Source: JAQBQZ01 sp964554765
Lineage (GTDB): Bacteria; Patescibacteriota; Minisyncoccia; Phycocordibacterales; CAIRYW01
Direction of reading: 5' to 3'
Assembly (NCBI GenBank): GCA_964554765.1
Contig: CAZKPS010000005.1
Span: 1-34,168, forward strand
DNA length: 34,168 nt
Each line of letters begins with the position of its first letter. Within the stretch, counting starts at the first letter, position 1. Position numbers and translations under genes: made by a program. Shown here in pieces: positions 1 to 7,256 of this stretch. The notes below the pieces were generated by a model that saw nothing but the letters and a program-made list of their open reading frames with translations, made no database searches and was not told the DNA's origin.

Positions 1-708
1 AGTTGAGCTTCCTGTAAAAGGATCAAGAATAATATCCCCTTTGTTAGTACTAGCTAAGACAATTCTTTCCAGTAAAGAAAGAGGTTTTTGGGTTGGATGT
101 TTTGTAAATTTCTTTTCTTCTTTCTTAGGAGGATTAACTGCCCACACTGAACGCATTTGTAGATTTGGCTTCTTTATAAAATCTTCTGCCCATTCACCAT
201 TTTTCATCAAATCATAATTGAATGTATGTTTTGCTTTCTTATGTTTTCTAGCCCAAAGAATTGTCTCGTGACTCGCTGTGAAAAATCGACAACTGAGATT
301 TGGTGAAGCATTTAGTTTAAACCAAGTAATATCATTTAAGATATGGAAACCAATTGACTGAATAGCATGACCGCATTGATAGATGGAATGATATGTACCA
401 CTTACCCAAATGGTTCCGTGTGGCTTTAAAACACGGTGACATGCTTCTAACCACCTTTTGTGGAACGCATAATCAGCATCAAATCCTTTACTCTTATCCC
501 AATCTCCCTTGTCGACACTTACCATCTTTCCTGCATGAACAGTAAATCCTCCATTTGAGAGCATGTATGGTGGATCTGCAAAAATCATATCTATAGAGTT
601 TTCAGGAAGTGAGTTGAGAATCTCCGTGGAATCACCAAGATACAGAACAAAATCTTTGTGTGAAAAGTGAGGTTTTTGTTTTATGTAAGCTAAAATTTTC
701 TTTGCCAT
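1..708 (-). CDS. DpnA-like adenine-N6 DNA methyltransferase, 3' end cut off by window edge
   Basis: This is the N-terminal 236 residues of a DNA methyltransferase; the gene runs off the left edge with no stop. Translation from the ATG at 708 shows motif IV as FADPPYMLSNGGF (about residues 50-62), then VDKGDWDK, and near the cut end the SAM-binding motif I as LDPFTGSST. DPPY placed before the F-x-G-S motif is the beta-class order. The DPPY-xLSNGG...VDKGDWD stretch and the HPTQKPLSLLERI segment resemble, from memory, DpnA/M2.DpnII-type GATC adenine methyltransferases; GATC specificity is an inference. No restriction endonuclease is visible in the window, so it may be an orphan or its partner may lie to the left. 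It is divergent from the serine recombinase at 848. Confidence 0.9.
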   Translation of the reverse strand, partial: MAKKILAYIKQKPHFSHKDFVLYLGDSTEILNSLPENSIDMIFADPPYMLSNGGFTVHAGKMVSVDKGDWDKSKGFDADYAFHKRWLEACHRVLKPHGTIWVSGTYHSIYQCGHAIQSIGFHILNDITWFKLNASPNLSCRFFTASHETILWARKHKKAKHTFNYDLMKNGEWAEDFIKKPNLQMRSVWAVNPPKKEEKKFTKHPTQKPLSLLERIVLASTNKGDIILDPFTGSST

Positions 709-774
709 GTATATAGTGATCTTAGCTTAAATGTAGGTCAAAGTGTAGCAATTTAAGATAAAGATTTTATAAAG

Positions 775-838
775 AAAAGTTACCAACACCTGAAGGGTCT
801 GAGACGCTCTAGACTCCTAGAGGGATCAGCGTCATTGA
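775..838. promoter_or_regulatory. Inverted repeat upstream of the serine recombinase, possible att or control site
   Basis: About 15 bases upstream of the recombinase coding region lies CTCTAG-ACTC-CTAGAG, flanked by GACG and CGTC, so the region 812-833 can fold as an interrupted hairpin. Large serine recombinases usually have one attachment site next to their own gene, so this is a reasonable place to look for attL. I found no convincing matching copy near tRNA-Gln at the other end of the island, so the att assignment is only a suggestion. Confidence 0.3.
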
Positions 839-847
839 TTGTGTTGT

Positions 848-2182
848 ATGAGAAATACAACAATACAAAATCCAGGGGTGGAGCTGGCACAGGAGGTTGC
901 CTCACCGAAAATCAAGTACTGCCTCTATGCCCGCAAATCAACGGAGCAAGAGGACAAGCAAGCATTATCAATCGAATCGCAGGTTAAGGAGATGCAAGCT
1001 CTTGCAGAGAAAGAGGGTTTGGAGATAGTCGAAATCAAGCGAGAGGCACACTCTTCAAAGGAGGTCGGACAGAGACCTGTCTACAATGAACTTCTAAATG
1101 AGATCAGGCAAGGAAAATTCAACGGGATTCTGACATGGGCACCAGACCGTTTATCAAGAAACGCTGGCGACCTCGGAAGCGTGGTAGACCTGATGGATCA
1201 GAAACTTCTGCATGAGATACGCACCTACGGGCAGAAGTTCACGAACAATCCGAACGAGAAGTTTCTTCTGATGATTCTCGGTTCTCAAGCAAAACTTGAG
1301 AACGACAACAAGATGGTGAATGTGAAGCGAGGACTTAGAGCGAGGTGTGAGATGGGCTTATGGCCATCAGTACCTCCGACAGGATATCTAAGTCACTCGG
1401 ATAGGAATAGGAAGTGCGAGGTCATTCCTGACGAGCATAGAGCGCATGTCATCAAGCAGATGTTTGAGAAAGTAGCATATGACGGATGGTCTGGGCGAAA
1501 GCTCTTCAAATGGTTATCTGAAGACATCAGATTCAGGACGAAGCATGGAAAACCGCTGACGCTGAGCAATGTCTACATAATCCTCAAAAGCAGTTTCTAC
1601 TACGGAGAGTTTGAATACCCGAAAGGAAGCGGACAATGGTATGTCGGAAAGCATGAGCCGATAATCACCAAAGACTTATACAACCAAGTACAGGAAAAGA
1701 TCACGAACGAGAATGCGGTTCGGACGCAAGACAAAGAGTTCGCATTCACGAAGATGATCACCTGCGGGCTGTGCGGATCAGGGATAACAGCTGATGAGAA
1801 GTTTAAAAAGCTTAAGGATGGAACAACGAACAGGTACGTCTACTACGGATGCACGAAGTTCAGAGACAAGGACTGCCCGTGCGGATATATACGAGAGGAA
1901 GACCTGATTGAGCAACTAGCGAACGTGCTGGACGTGATATCGCTCGACGAGATCGGCATGAAAGACAAAATTAGGAGTGAGATTGAATCGCACAATGAGT
2001 TCCAAGAGTCGGTGCTTGGGCGAGAAGTTAAAGAAAAGATAAAGATCAAGGAGATTGATATCAGAAACTATGCGAAGCATATTCTGAGAAAACGACCGAT
2101 GTATGAGAAGCGAGAGCTACTCAGTCACTTAAGGAGCAAGCTAGTACTTCAGGAAAAGAAGCTCTCAATAATTAAGAGCTAG
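848..2182 (+). CDS. Large serine recombinase (site-specific integrase)
   Basis: Catalyses site-specific DNA strand exchange through a 5'-phosphoserine link, typically integrating or excising a mobile element. The N-terminal resolvase domain begins KYCLYARKSTEQ, placing the nucleophile serine at about residue 31. The conserved WAPDRLSRN arginine motif is at about 99-107. A recombinase domain follows (GYLSHSDRN onwards), then a zinc ribbon with CGLCGSG and CTKFRDKDCPC, and a charged C-terminal helix. At 444 residues it is a normal to short large serine recombinase. I chose ATG 848; an in-frame TTG at 839 is an alternative. Its stop overlaps the hamB stop by 11 bases in convergent orientation. 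It is the likely mobility gene of the defence island. Confidence 0.92.
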   Translation: MRNTTIQNPGVELAQEVASPKIKYCLYARKSTEQEDKQALSIESQVKEMQALAEKEGLEIVEIKREAHSSKEVGQRPVYNELLNEIRQGKFNGILTWAPDRLSRNAGDLGSVVDLMDQKLLHEIRTYGQKFTNNPNEKFLLMILGSQAKLENDNKMVNVKRGLRARCEMGLWPSVPPTGYLSHSDRNRKCEVIPDEHRAHVIKQMFEKVAYDGWSGRKLFKWLSEDIRFRTKHGKPLTLSNVYIILKSSFYYGEFEYPKGSGQWYVGKHEPIITKDLYNQVQEKITNENAVRTQDKEFAFTKMITCGLCGSGITADEKFKKLKDGTTNRYVYYGCTKFRDKDCPCGYIREEDLIEQLANVLDVISLDEIGMKDKIRSEIESHNEFQESVLGREVKEKIKIKEIDIRNYAKHILRKRPMYEKRELLSHLRSKLVLQEKKLSIIKS

Positions 2183-4724
2183 CAAGTCTCCTCTGGATAC
2201 TTTCCTTGAGTTTAGCGATCTCTTTCTTAGCCGCCGTTGGGATCTCAAAAATCGAGACGTCATTATCCAAAAGCCATTGGATACACTCTTTTCTTCCAAG
2301 ATTCTTGTCAGTGATGTACTCCGACAATTCGATGGCAGTATGTCTACTTAATCCTAAGTTGATAAGTGATATCTGAGTCTTTTGAGAAACTCCGAACTCA
2401 ACCCACATGTTCAATTGCGGTACGGTTTCAAGAAGCTCAGGGTGCTCGTTACTGAGGTAGTACTTAAGGATGTCGATATAGCACGAAGAATATTTTGCAA
2501 ACTTAAATCTCACATATTCTTCAATATCGCTCATGGTGTCTCTAATGATTTTAGAAAGCTTCCTACGAGGTTCCTTTCTACCCCAATAGGTGATGTTCGA
2601 TCGAATGATTCGTGCCAGAGGATAGCCGTTCATCCAGTTGATGACCAATATCGCATGGTACGGCGCGAGACCCTCATGATCACCCGACAGAAGCTTGCTG
2701 ATTCTTTTTATGATAGCAACGTAATGACCGAGTGCGGCATTTTCAGTATCAGGCAAGACAGGTATCAGATTCTTCACGTCCTTATCGTAATTTTTGAAAT
2801 ACTCAAGAAGCTTCTGTTGTGCAACGGGACTAATGCCGGGATTCCTATAAATAATCTCCTCTGGAACCTCTAACGTTTCTTTCACTTTCGCACACGCAGC
2901 TTCAAGCTCAGCTATGTAGTCCGCCTCTAACGGTTCTCCCTGAAGCGTTTGGTTCTTGAGAAATTTCGTAAAGTAATAGTTAAAAGCGTATTCAAGATTC
3001 GGCTTGAAAGACTGATCACTGGTACCCTTTATATAATCCAAAAGCTCTTCTCTGCTTTCAGATATCTCTGCAATAGCCCTCTTTATGAAATGCTTTGCCT
3101 TCTCTCTAACAGGCTTGTTATCCCATTCTTCAGGGTCAATACAGATGATGTTCCCTTGGAATTCCTTTTTGAGACGACCTGCTCTTCCCGCCAGGTTCCA
3201 GAAATCTGCCTCTGTCATCGGAAGACGATTGCCTCTTTTTGGCTTTCTAATAAAAATTGATTTCGCAGGAAGATTTACCCCTTCCAAAAGAGTGGAGGTA
3301 CACACTAAATACTTTATATGACCCTCCGTATAGAGCCTTTCTATTTCCTTTCTGATCACCAAAGGCATGTTCCCGTAGTGGAATGCGATTTTTCTTTTCA
3401 GGACTTTGGCTAGAACGTAGTCCGTGTGAATGAGCTTCTTTGTTAGATCAATAAGCTCTTCTATTTCCGCATTCTCAGTCTCTTGTGATTCACCCACAAG
3501 CTCAAAGAGCTTATCTGATACATCCTCAGCATCTGCCTGTCCGTTTACATAGATCATGTTTCCGCCGTCTTCGGATCCCAGTAGATGGCAGAAGATCGGC
3601 AACTTTTCCTTTTCTCCGAGGATTGAAGAAACGTTCAGCGTTCCAAGATTTATGGAGTAATTTTTTAGGCACAGATCAATACTCCATTGACGAGGGTGTC
3701 CTGAAGCCTGAGAAACCCAGACAAGATTCTGGTTAACAGCGACATACTCCGTGACGATGGTGGATTTCCTTTCTGGATTCGGTAGTCCTTCAAGGAGAAT
3801 TTCAGGATTTTGCGAGAAAGGACTGCAAAATAACATTTTCAAATCGGGTAAGCGTCCTACCAGCTCTTCAATCTTCTGCTGAAGCAAGACACCTCTTCCT
3901 CCATCACCGATTTTGTGAGCCTCATCAACAATTAGGAAGTCGATTCTGTAGTCTTTGTTCTCGTTAAGAAACCAGTGGAGTCTTTCCTGAGTAAATATGA
4001 GCAAACTTGGCTTGCTTCCATTTTCATCTTCAGGCAATTGAGGAACGGAACTGAGATATACAGAATGATTATCACTCTTAAAAAGTTGATCCGAAAAGTC
4101 TTGCTCTACCTGATTAATAAGTGCTCTCGTGGGAACCAAGTAAATGATGTTTTTGGGATGCTCCAGATCGCTCAGTTGCTCAAGAACAAACGTATTCAGA
4201 ATAAACGACTTTCCTGATGATGTGGGGGCAGATGCGCTGACATAGCTAGATCCATGAGCCTTCTCGTAAAAATCCTTTTGAAACTTGTTGAGATAGATAG
4301 GCGCGTTAGTATCCTTTGTAAACACAATATGCTCAACATCGCGCTGAGTATTCTCTATTTGAAACGGTAAAGGTATATCACCCTCATAATCGGATGGTAG
4401 ATGCTCCTTCTTCAACGCAAGTTCAATCGCTGGCCTGTTGGTGAGCTTATGGAATATGACCGATGAAGCAACTTTCTGGTTTTTTGTTGTATCAGGATGA
4501 GTAAGGCAACATTGGGCGATTCTCAGTGCCGCATCCTGACAATCGGGATTATCCGAATGCGCGAGCGCACTCGCACATGTCAAAAGATTATTCCAACTCA
4601 CGGAGGAAAACAGGTCGTCCTGCTGATTCAGTGCAGGAAAAAGCCTCGTCACTGAATATTTAATAACCTTTAGTAGATCCCTTTGGAAGCTTCTTAAATT
4701 GTAGATTTTTTCAGGCAGGGTCAT
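2172..4724 (-). CDS. hamB: HamB, DEAH-box superfamily 2 helicase of a Hachiman defence system
   Basis: An 850-residue SF2 helicase. Seen in order: Walker A APTSSGKS (166-173), motif Ia VPTRALINQ (about 198-206), Walker B DEAH (267-270), motif III-like SPF (301-303), motif V STLLEGVNLPA (477-487) and the arginine-finger motif VI NLAGRAGR (510-517), followed by a long helical C-terminal half. In the Hachiman family the helicase senses aberrant DNA and releases the HamA nuclease; that role is family knowledge, not visible here. The ATG lies inside the end of hamA (14-base overlap), which implies translational coupling. The size and the pairing with a DUF1837 protein make HamB more likely than a generic DEAD/DEAH helicase. 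Confidence 0.9.
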   Translation of the reverse strand: MTLPEKIYNLRSFQRDLLKVIKYSVTRLFPALNQQDDLFSSVSWNNLLTCASALAHSDNPDCQDAALRIAQCCLTHPDTTKNQKVASSVIFHKLTNRPAIELALKKEHLPSDYEGDIPLPFQIENTQRDVEHIVFTKDTNAPIYLNKFQKDFYEKAHGSSYVSASAPTSSGKSFILNTFVLEQLSDLEHPKNIIYLVPTRALINQVEQDFSDQLFKSDNHSVYLSSVPQLPEDENGSKPSLLIFTQERLHWFLNENKDYRIDFLIVDEAHKIGDGGRGVLLQQKIEELVGRLPDLKMLFCSPFSQNPEILLEGLPNPERKSTIVTEYVAVNQNLVWVSQASGHPRQWSIDLCLKNYSINLGTLNVSSILGEKEKLPIFCHLLGSEDGGNMIYVNGQADAEDVSDKLFELVGESQETENAEIEELIDLTKKLIHTDYVLAKVLKRKIAFHYGNMPLVIRKEIERLYTEGHIKYLVCTSTLLEGVNLPAKSIFIRKPKRGNRLPMTEADFWNLAGRAGRLKKEFQGNIICIDPEEWDNKPVREKAKHFIKRAIAEISESREELLDYIKGTSDQSFKPNLEYAFNYYFTKFLKNQTLQGEPLEADYIAELEAACAKVKETLEVPEEIIYRNPGISPVAQQKLLEYFKNYDKDVKNLIPVLPDTENAALGHYVAIIKRISKLLSGDHEGLAPYHAILVINWMNGYPLARIIRSNITYWGRKEPRRKLSKIIRDTMSDIEEYVRFKFAKYSSCYIDILKYYLSNEHPELLETVPQLNMWVEFGVSQKTQISLINLGLSRHTAIELSEYITDKNLGRKECIQWLLDNDVSIFEIPTAAKKEIAKLKESIQRRLASS

Positions 4725-5694
4725 GGCTTATTCCGAGTGCCTCCAAGAAATGCTTTCTGAAATCTTCTACAGAGGGAAATGGCAGGAGGAACACATGGAT
4801 GTCGAAAGTATTGAGATTCGTATGCTTTGAGATCTGACCGATGACGCTCGTAGACCAAGCTTCTATCTCTTGTTCTATCTTCTGCTTCACCTGTTCCGTA
4901 GTGTCACTGTTTGGAGTCGTTGGATACTTGTCGTAGTCGAAACCGATAAGGCAAACTCCTTTATAGCTGACCTGATTGTGCAACGGGTCGTCTTTATCAA
5001 GATACTTGAGGAGTACTGCTTCAAGCCTCTCGTCTACAACATCGAGGTTACCTCTCAGCAATTGAAGATCTCTTTCCGCAGGAGCATCCGCACCACCATC
5101 TGAAAGCAAGAAATCCTTTAGACTTTCAAAGCAGTTTGAAATCGCATCACTTAGGCTCTTATAAAGCTTGGACTCACCCCAGTAGAGGGAGAGGATATCT
5201 TGTCCACTTGCATTGTTTTCTACGGATACATGGATTCCGTCAGCTCCGTTTACATGAAGCTCAGGATTCGTCTTGAGAGGCATCTTGCAGAGAAGCTGTG
5301 GCAACTTCAAAAACTCCTGCACAAGTATGTAAAGAAGCATCTCGCCACCCTCGCCGGTTTTCTTAAGAGAAGTGAAAAGACCCTCAGCCTTCTTGATGAG
5401 CTGAGTAGTTTTTACAGAGGTATTATGTTGGCGATCATATTCTTGAGCCTCTGCAAATTCCTTCCGAGGAATAGCGTAATCAGCAACGTGCCTTGCTACA
5501 AACCTCGCAAAATCCTTTGTCTGAGGACGACCGTTTCCATCAAGCGTAAGAAAGTAACAATGAGAGACAGCTTTAGTATCTTTCAGATTAACGTGTGAGA
5601 CGACCTCAGTTATGTAGCTTTTGATCTCTTGCTCGCTAGTGCGAAGAAGCTCAGTAATGAGATCAGGCAAATTTGTATTCTCTTCAGGATTCAT
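4711..5694 (-). CDS. hamA: HamA, DUF1837 nuclease effector of a Hachiman defence system
   Basis: A 327-residue protein of the DUF1837/HamA type. Candidate PD-(D/E)xK active-site elements are visible: GEGGEMLLYILVQE (114-127), GADGIHV (150-156) and YWGESKLY (171-178), giving an acidic residue in helix 1, D152, then E174-x-K176. In described Hachiman systems HamA degrades DNA once freed from HamB; applying that here is inference from the intact motif. I chose ATG 5694, which overlaps the end of the HTH gene by 11 bases. An open frame continues upstream to 5757 but there it only duplicates HTH-gene DNA. hamB overlaps its 3' end. The three genes therefore form one tightly overlapping unit, HTH-hamA-hamB. 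Confidence 0.9.
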   Translation of the reverse strand: MNPEENTNLPDLITELLRTSEQEIKSYITEVVSHVNLKDTKAVSHCYFLTLDGNGRPQTKDFARFVARHVADYAIPRKEFAEAQEYDRQHNTSVKTTQLIKKAEGLFTSLKKTGEGGEMLLYILVQEFLKLPQLLCKMPLKTNPELHVNGADGIHVSVENNASGQDILSLYWGESKLYKSLSDAISNCFESLKDFLLSDGGADAPAERDLQLLRGNLDVVDERLEAVLLKYLDKDDPLHNQVSYKGVCLIGFDYDKYPTTPNSDTTEQVKQKIEQEIEAWSTSVIGQISKHTNLNTFDIHVFLLPFPSVEDFRKHFLEALGISHDPA

Positions 5695-5884
5695 TTTGGT
5701 GATTAATAAGCTTAAGAATGTCAGCCTTCTTGTATCGACGATCCTGTCTCGTACCAAAGCGAATAGGCTTTAGAATGCCTTTCTTATCCCAATTACGCAG
5801 TGTGTTGGCGTGGCAATTCAAAATCTCACAAGCTTGCTTGAGGCTTAGTATTTCGGGGTACTGGCTGTAGTCATTTTTAGACAT
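5684..5884 (-). CDS. Small MerR-like/excisionase-type HTH protein leading the Hachiman operon
   Basis: A 66-residue winged-helix DNA-binding protein. The segment LSLKQACEILNCHANTLRNW (14-33) is the helix-turn-helix. It is followed by a basic wing, RFGTRQDRRYKK, and ILKLI, the usual HTH_17/MerR-N layout with no effector domain. It is the first gene of the hamA-hamB unit and overlaps hamA by 11 bases. Two roles fit: an autoregulator of the defence operon (paired CTTAACA repeats lie just upstream) or a recombination directionality factor for the serine recombinase. Small MerR-type proteins serve both roles in known elements, and the sequence alone does not decide. Confidence 0.85.
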   Translation of the reverse strand: MSKNDYSQYPEILSLKQACEILNCHANTLRNWDKKGILKPIRFGTRQDRRYKKADILKLINHQNES

Positions 5885-5930
5885 GACTAAGACTTAACAT
5901 AACTTAACAACAAAAGCAATCATAGATACA
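5885..5930 (-). promoter_or_regulatory. Hachiman operon leader with two CTTAACA repeats one helical turn apart
   Basis: On the plus strand CTTAACA occurs at 5893-5899 and again at 5903-5909, exactly 10 bp apart, 9-25 bases upstream of the HTH start codon. A weak -10-like TATGAT on the minus strand (about 5919-5924) lies just upstream. Repeats in phase on the helix next to the start are what a dimeric winged-HTH autoregulator would use. This is inference; no binding data exist. Confidence 0.4.
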
Positions 5931-5965
5931 AATCAAAAGACCACCGTTGTGGTGGTCTTTTGATT
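5931..5965. terminator. Perfect 15-bp hairpin, bidirectional terminator
   Basis: Two 15-base arms (5931-5945 and 5951-5965) around the loop GTTGT, rich in G/C at the tip and A/T at the base, so either strand gives a stem followed by a U-rich tract. It separates tRNA-Gln (transcribed leftwards) from the Hachiman promoter and would insulate the defence operon from tRNA read-through. Confidence 0.8.
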
Positions 5966-6103
5966 CTGGATACTGCACTCAGCAGGTATGCAATTTACGG
6001 AATAGTATCGTGTGATTTACCGAAGTTCGAGCCCATGACTGGTTCTCAAAACTATTCCTCCTAAACAGCCATTTTAGGCGTTTAGGTAGGTCTCACATGA
6101 CTG
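5966..6103. other. Foldable region 3' of tRNA-Gln with a T-loop-like GTTCGAGCCC
   Basis: No gene. It holds an inverted repeat GGAATAGT/ACTATTCC (5999-6006 and 6051-6058) that encloses GTTCGAGCCC at 6025-6034, and a separate hairpin CTAAAC..GCC/GGC..GTTTAG at 6061-6085. CATGACTG occurs twice (6034-6041 and 6096-6103). The T-loop-like string, opposite in sense to tRNA-Gln, resembles the elements downstream of tRNA-Leu, -Tyr and -Cys, but the match to tRNA-Gln itself is weak. It could also be the right junction of the island. Confidence 0.4.
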
Positions 6104-6174
6104 CTGGGAGACTAGGACTCGAACCTAGATACTCAGGACCAAAACCTGATGTCCTACCATTAGACGATCTCCCA
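6104..6174 (-). tRNA. tRNA-Gln(TTG)
   Basis: The minus strand folds into a cloverleaf: acceptor TGGGAGA/TCTCCCA with discriminator G, anticodon stem TCAGG/CCTGA with loop TTTTGGT giving anticodon TTG, and T-arm CTAGG-TTCGAGT-CCTAG. U1 and G73 fit bacterial tRNA-Gln. CCA is not encoded. It lies at the right edge of the defence island, a common integration landmark. Confidence 0.95.
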
Positions 6175-6325
6175 ATGTGTTTATAAGCCTATAAAGAGTA
6201 TTTATAGTAGGGATAGAATACCCTTTTTTAGTCAAAAAATCAAAGGTTAAAAACCAATAGACATATCTATTTCCAGAACACGGATAGTTATTTTCTCTTA
6301 TTTATCTTTGTGATAAAGTATTCAA

Positions 6326-7036
6326 ATGAAGATGTTGCAAATAAATATTGAGGGTAGAAAACACCTGGATACCGTTGATGACTTTATTGTTCGAGAAAAT
6401 CCGGATGTTGTATGTATGCAAGAAGTTGTTGCTACCGATTTTCAAGCATTCAAGACAAAATATAATATGGATGGCATACATGTCCCGATGTATGTATTTG
6501 ACACATCAACATGTGGGATCGCCTTATTAACTAAGAATAAAATCCAATCCTCGAATATAGAATACTACCTAAAACCTACAACAGATGCAGTAATACAAGA
6601 TGCGCAGATAAAACCAATAATGAGCGATGCTCACTGTGCGCTCTTATCGGCAGAGATAGTAAATAACAACCAAGTCCATAATGTGATTGTGACCCACTTC
6701 CCCGTACATTATCCTGGTCATGAAGTATCAGATTTTCAACGAGAGTGTTTTAAGAAAATGAATATATTCCTTAAACAAAAGAAAGATTTTATTCTAGCTG
6801 GAGACACTAACAGTCCTCGGGGCACCGAGATATTCGACACACTCGCAAGAGACTACAAAGACAATATTCCCCAAGATGCAGTGACCACAATCGATGAAAA
6901 ACTTCATCGGGCTGGATTTCTCCCGTATGTTGTTGATTGTATGTTTACTACTCCAGAATACAAAGTAACAAATATAAAATTAGTAAATAGTGTGAGTGAC
7001 CACCTAGGGATTGTTGCGGAAATAGAAAAAAAATAA
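6326..7036 (+). CDS. Endonuclease/exonuclease/phosphatase (EEP) family hydrolase
   Basis: A 236-residue cytosolic protein with no signal peptide. EEP-fold motifs appear in order: INIEG at the start, the metal-binding glutamate in VCMQEV (about 30-35), VTHFPVH (about 124), the catalytic GDTN in LAGDTNSPRG (about 159-163), VDCMFTTP, and the terminal SDHLGIV with the essential Asp-His pair (about 224-226). The family includes DNA repair exonucleases, sphingomyelinases and phosphodiesterases; the substrate cannot be told. It is a single-gene unit between tRNA-Gln and a hairpin at 7070-7090. Since the catalytic residues are all present, activity is likely. Confidence 0.85.
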   Translation: MKMLQINIEGRKHLDTVDDFIVRENPDVVCMQEVVATDFQAFKTKYNMDGIHVPMYVFDTSTCGIALLTKNKIQSSNIEYYLKPTTDAVIQDAQIKPIMSDAHCALLSAEIVNNNQVHNVIVTHFPVHYPGHEVSDFQRECFKKMNIFLKQKKDFILAGDTNSPRGTEIFDTLARDYKDNIPQDAVTTIDEKLHRAGFLPYVVDCMFTTPEYKVTNIKLVNSVSDHLGIVAEIEKK

Positions 7037-7069
7037 AAATTAAATCATATCGCCTCACCCTATCGGGCA

Positions 7070-7090
7070 CTCCTCTTAAGATAAGAGGAG
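7070..7090 (+). terminator. Hairpin after the EEP hydrolase gene
   Basis: CTCCTCTTA-AGA-TAAGAGGAG, a perfect 9-bp stem 33 bases past the stop. No U-tract follows, so it may act as an mRNA 3'-end stabiliser rather than a classical terminator. Confidence 0.5.
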
Positions 7091-7108
7091 ATGAAATACG
7101 AAATACAT

Positions 7109-7118
7109 ATGATATAAT
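7109..7118 (+). promoter_or_regulatory. Extended -10 promoter TATGATATAAT for the 23-residue peptide gene
   Basis: TGATATAAT is a TGn-extended -10 box with no clear -35. The same string TATGATATAA recurs before the secreted protein at 33034 and, on the minus strand, before the pseudopilin at 8778, so it looks like this genome's usual strong promoter core. Confidence 0.6.
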
Positions 7119-7147
7119 TTATTTATTACAAGTTTTATTTTAAAACT

Positions 7148-7219
7148 ATGGGAAAAGGAGATAACAGACAACAAAAAGAAAAGAAGAAACCAAAAAAGCC
7201 AAAAGCTGATAAAAAATAA
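7148..7219 (+). CDS. 23-residue lysine-rich peptide (hypothetical)
   Basis: MGKGDNRQQKEKKKP, then KKPKADKK. Eleven of 23 residues are lysine, so it is a highly basic, probably disordered peptide. The gene has its own extended -10 element 30 bases upstream and a perfect 14-bp terminator whose stem starts at its stop codon, so it is a complete one-gene unit and not a chance frame. The MGKGD opening recalls the very small basic ribosomal protein THX, but the rest does not match and I do not assign it. Nucleic-acid or ribosome association is a guess from charge. Confidence 0.55.
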   Translation: MGKGDNRQQKEKKKPKKPKADKK

Positions 7220-7249
7220 AAATACGACGCCTTAAGGCGTCGTATTTTT
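7218..7249. terminator. Perfect 14-bp bidirectional terminator between the small peptide gene and dnaX
   Basis: Arms 7218-7231 and 7236-7249 around TTAA, with A-tract on one side and T-tract on the other. It serves the peptide gene on plus and dnaX (stop at 7257) on minus. Confidence 0.85.
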
Positions 7250-7256
7250 ATTTGTA

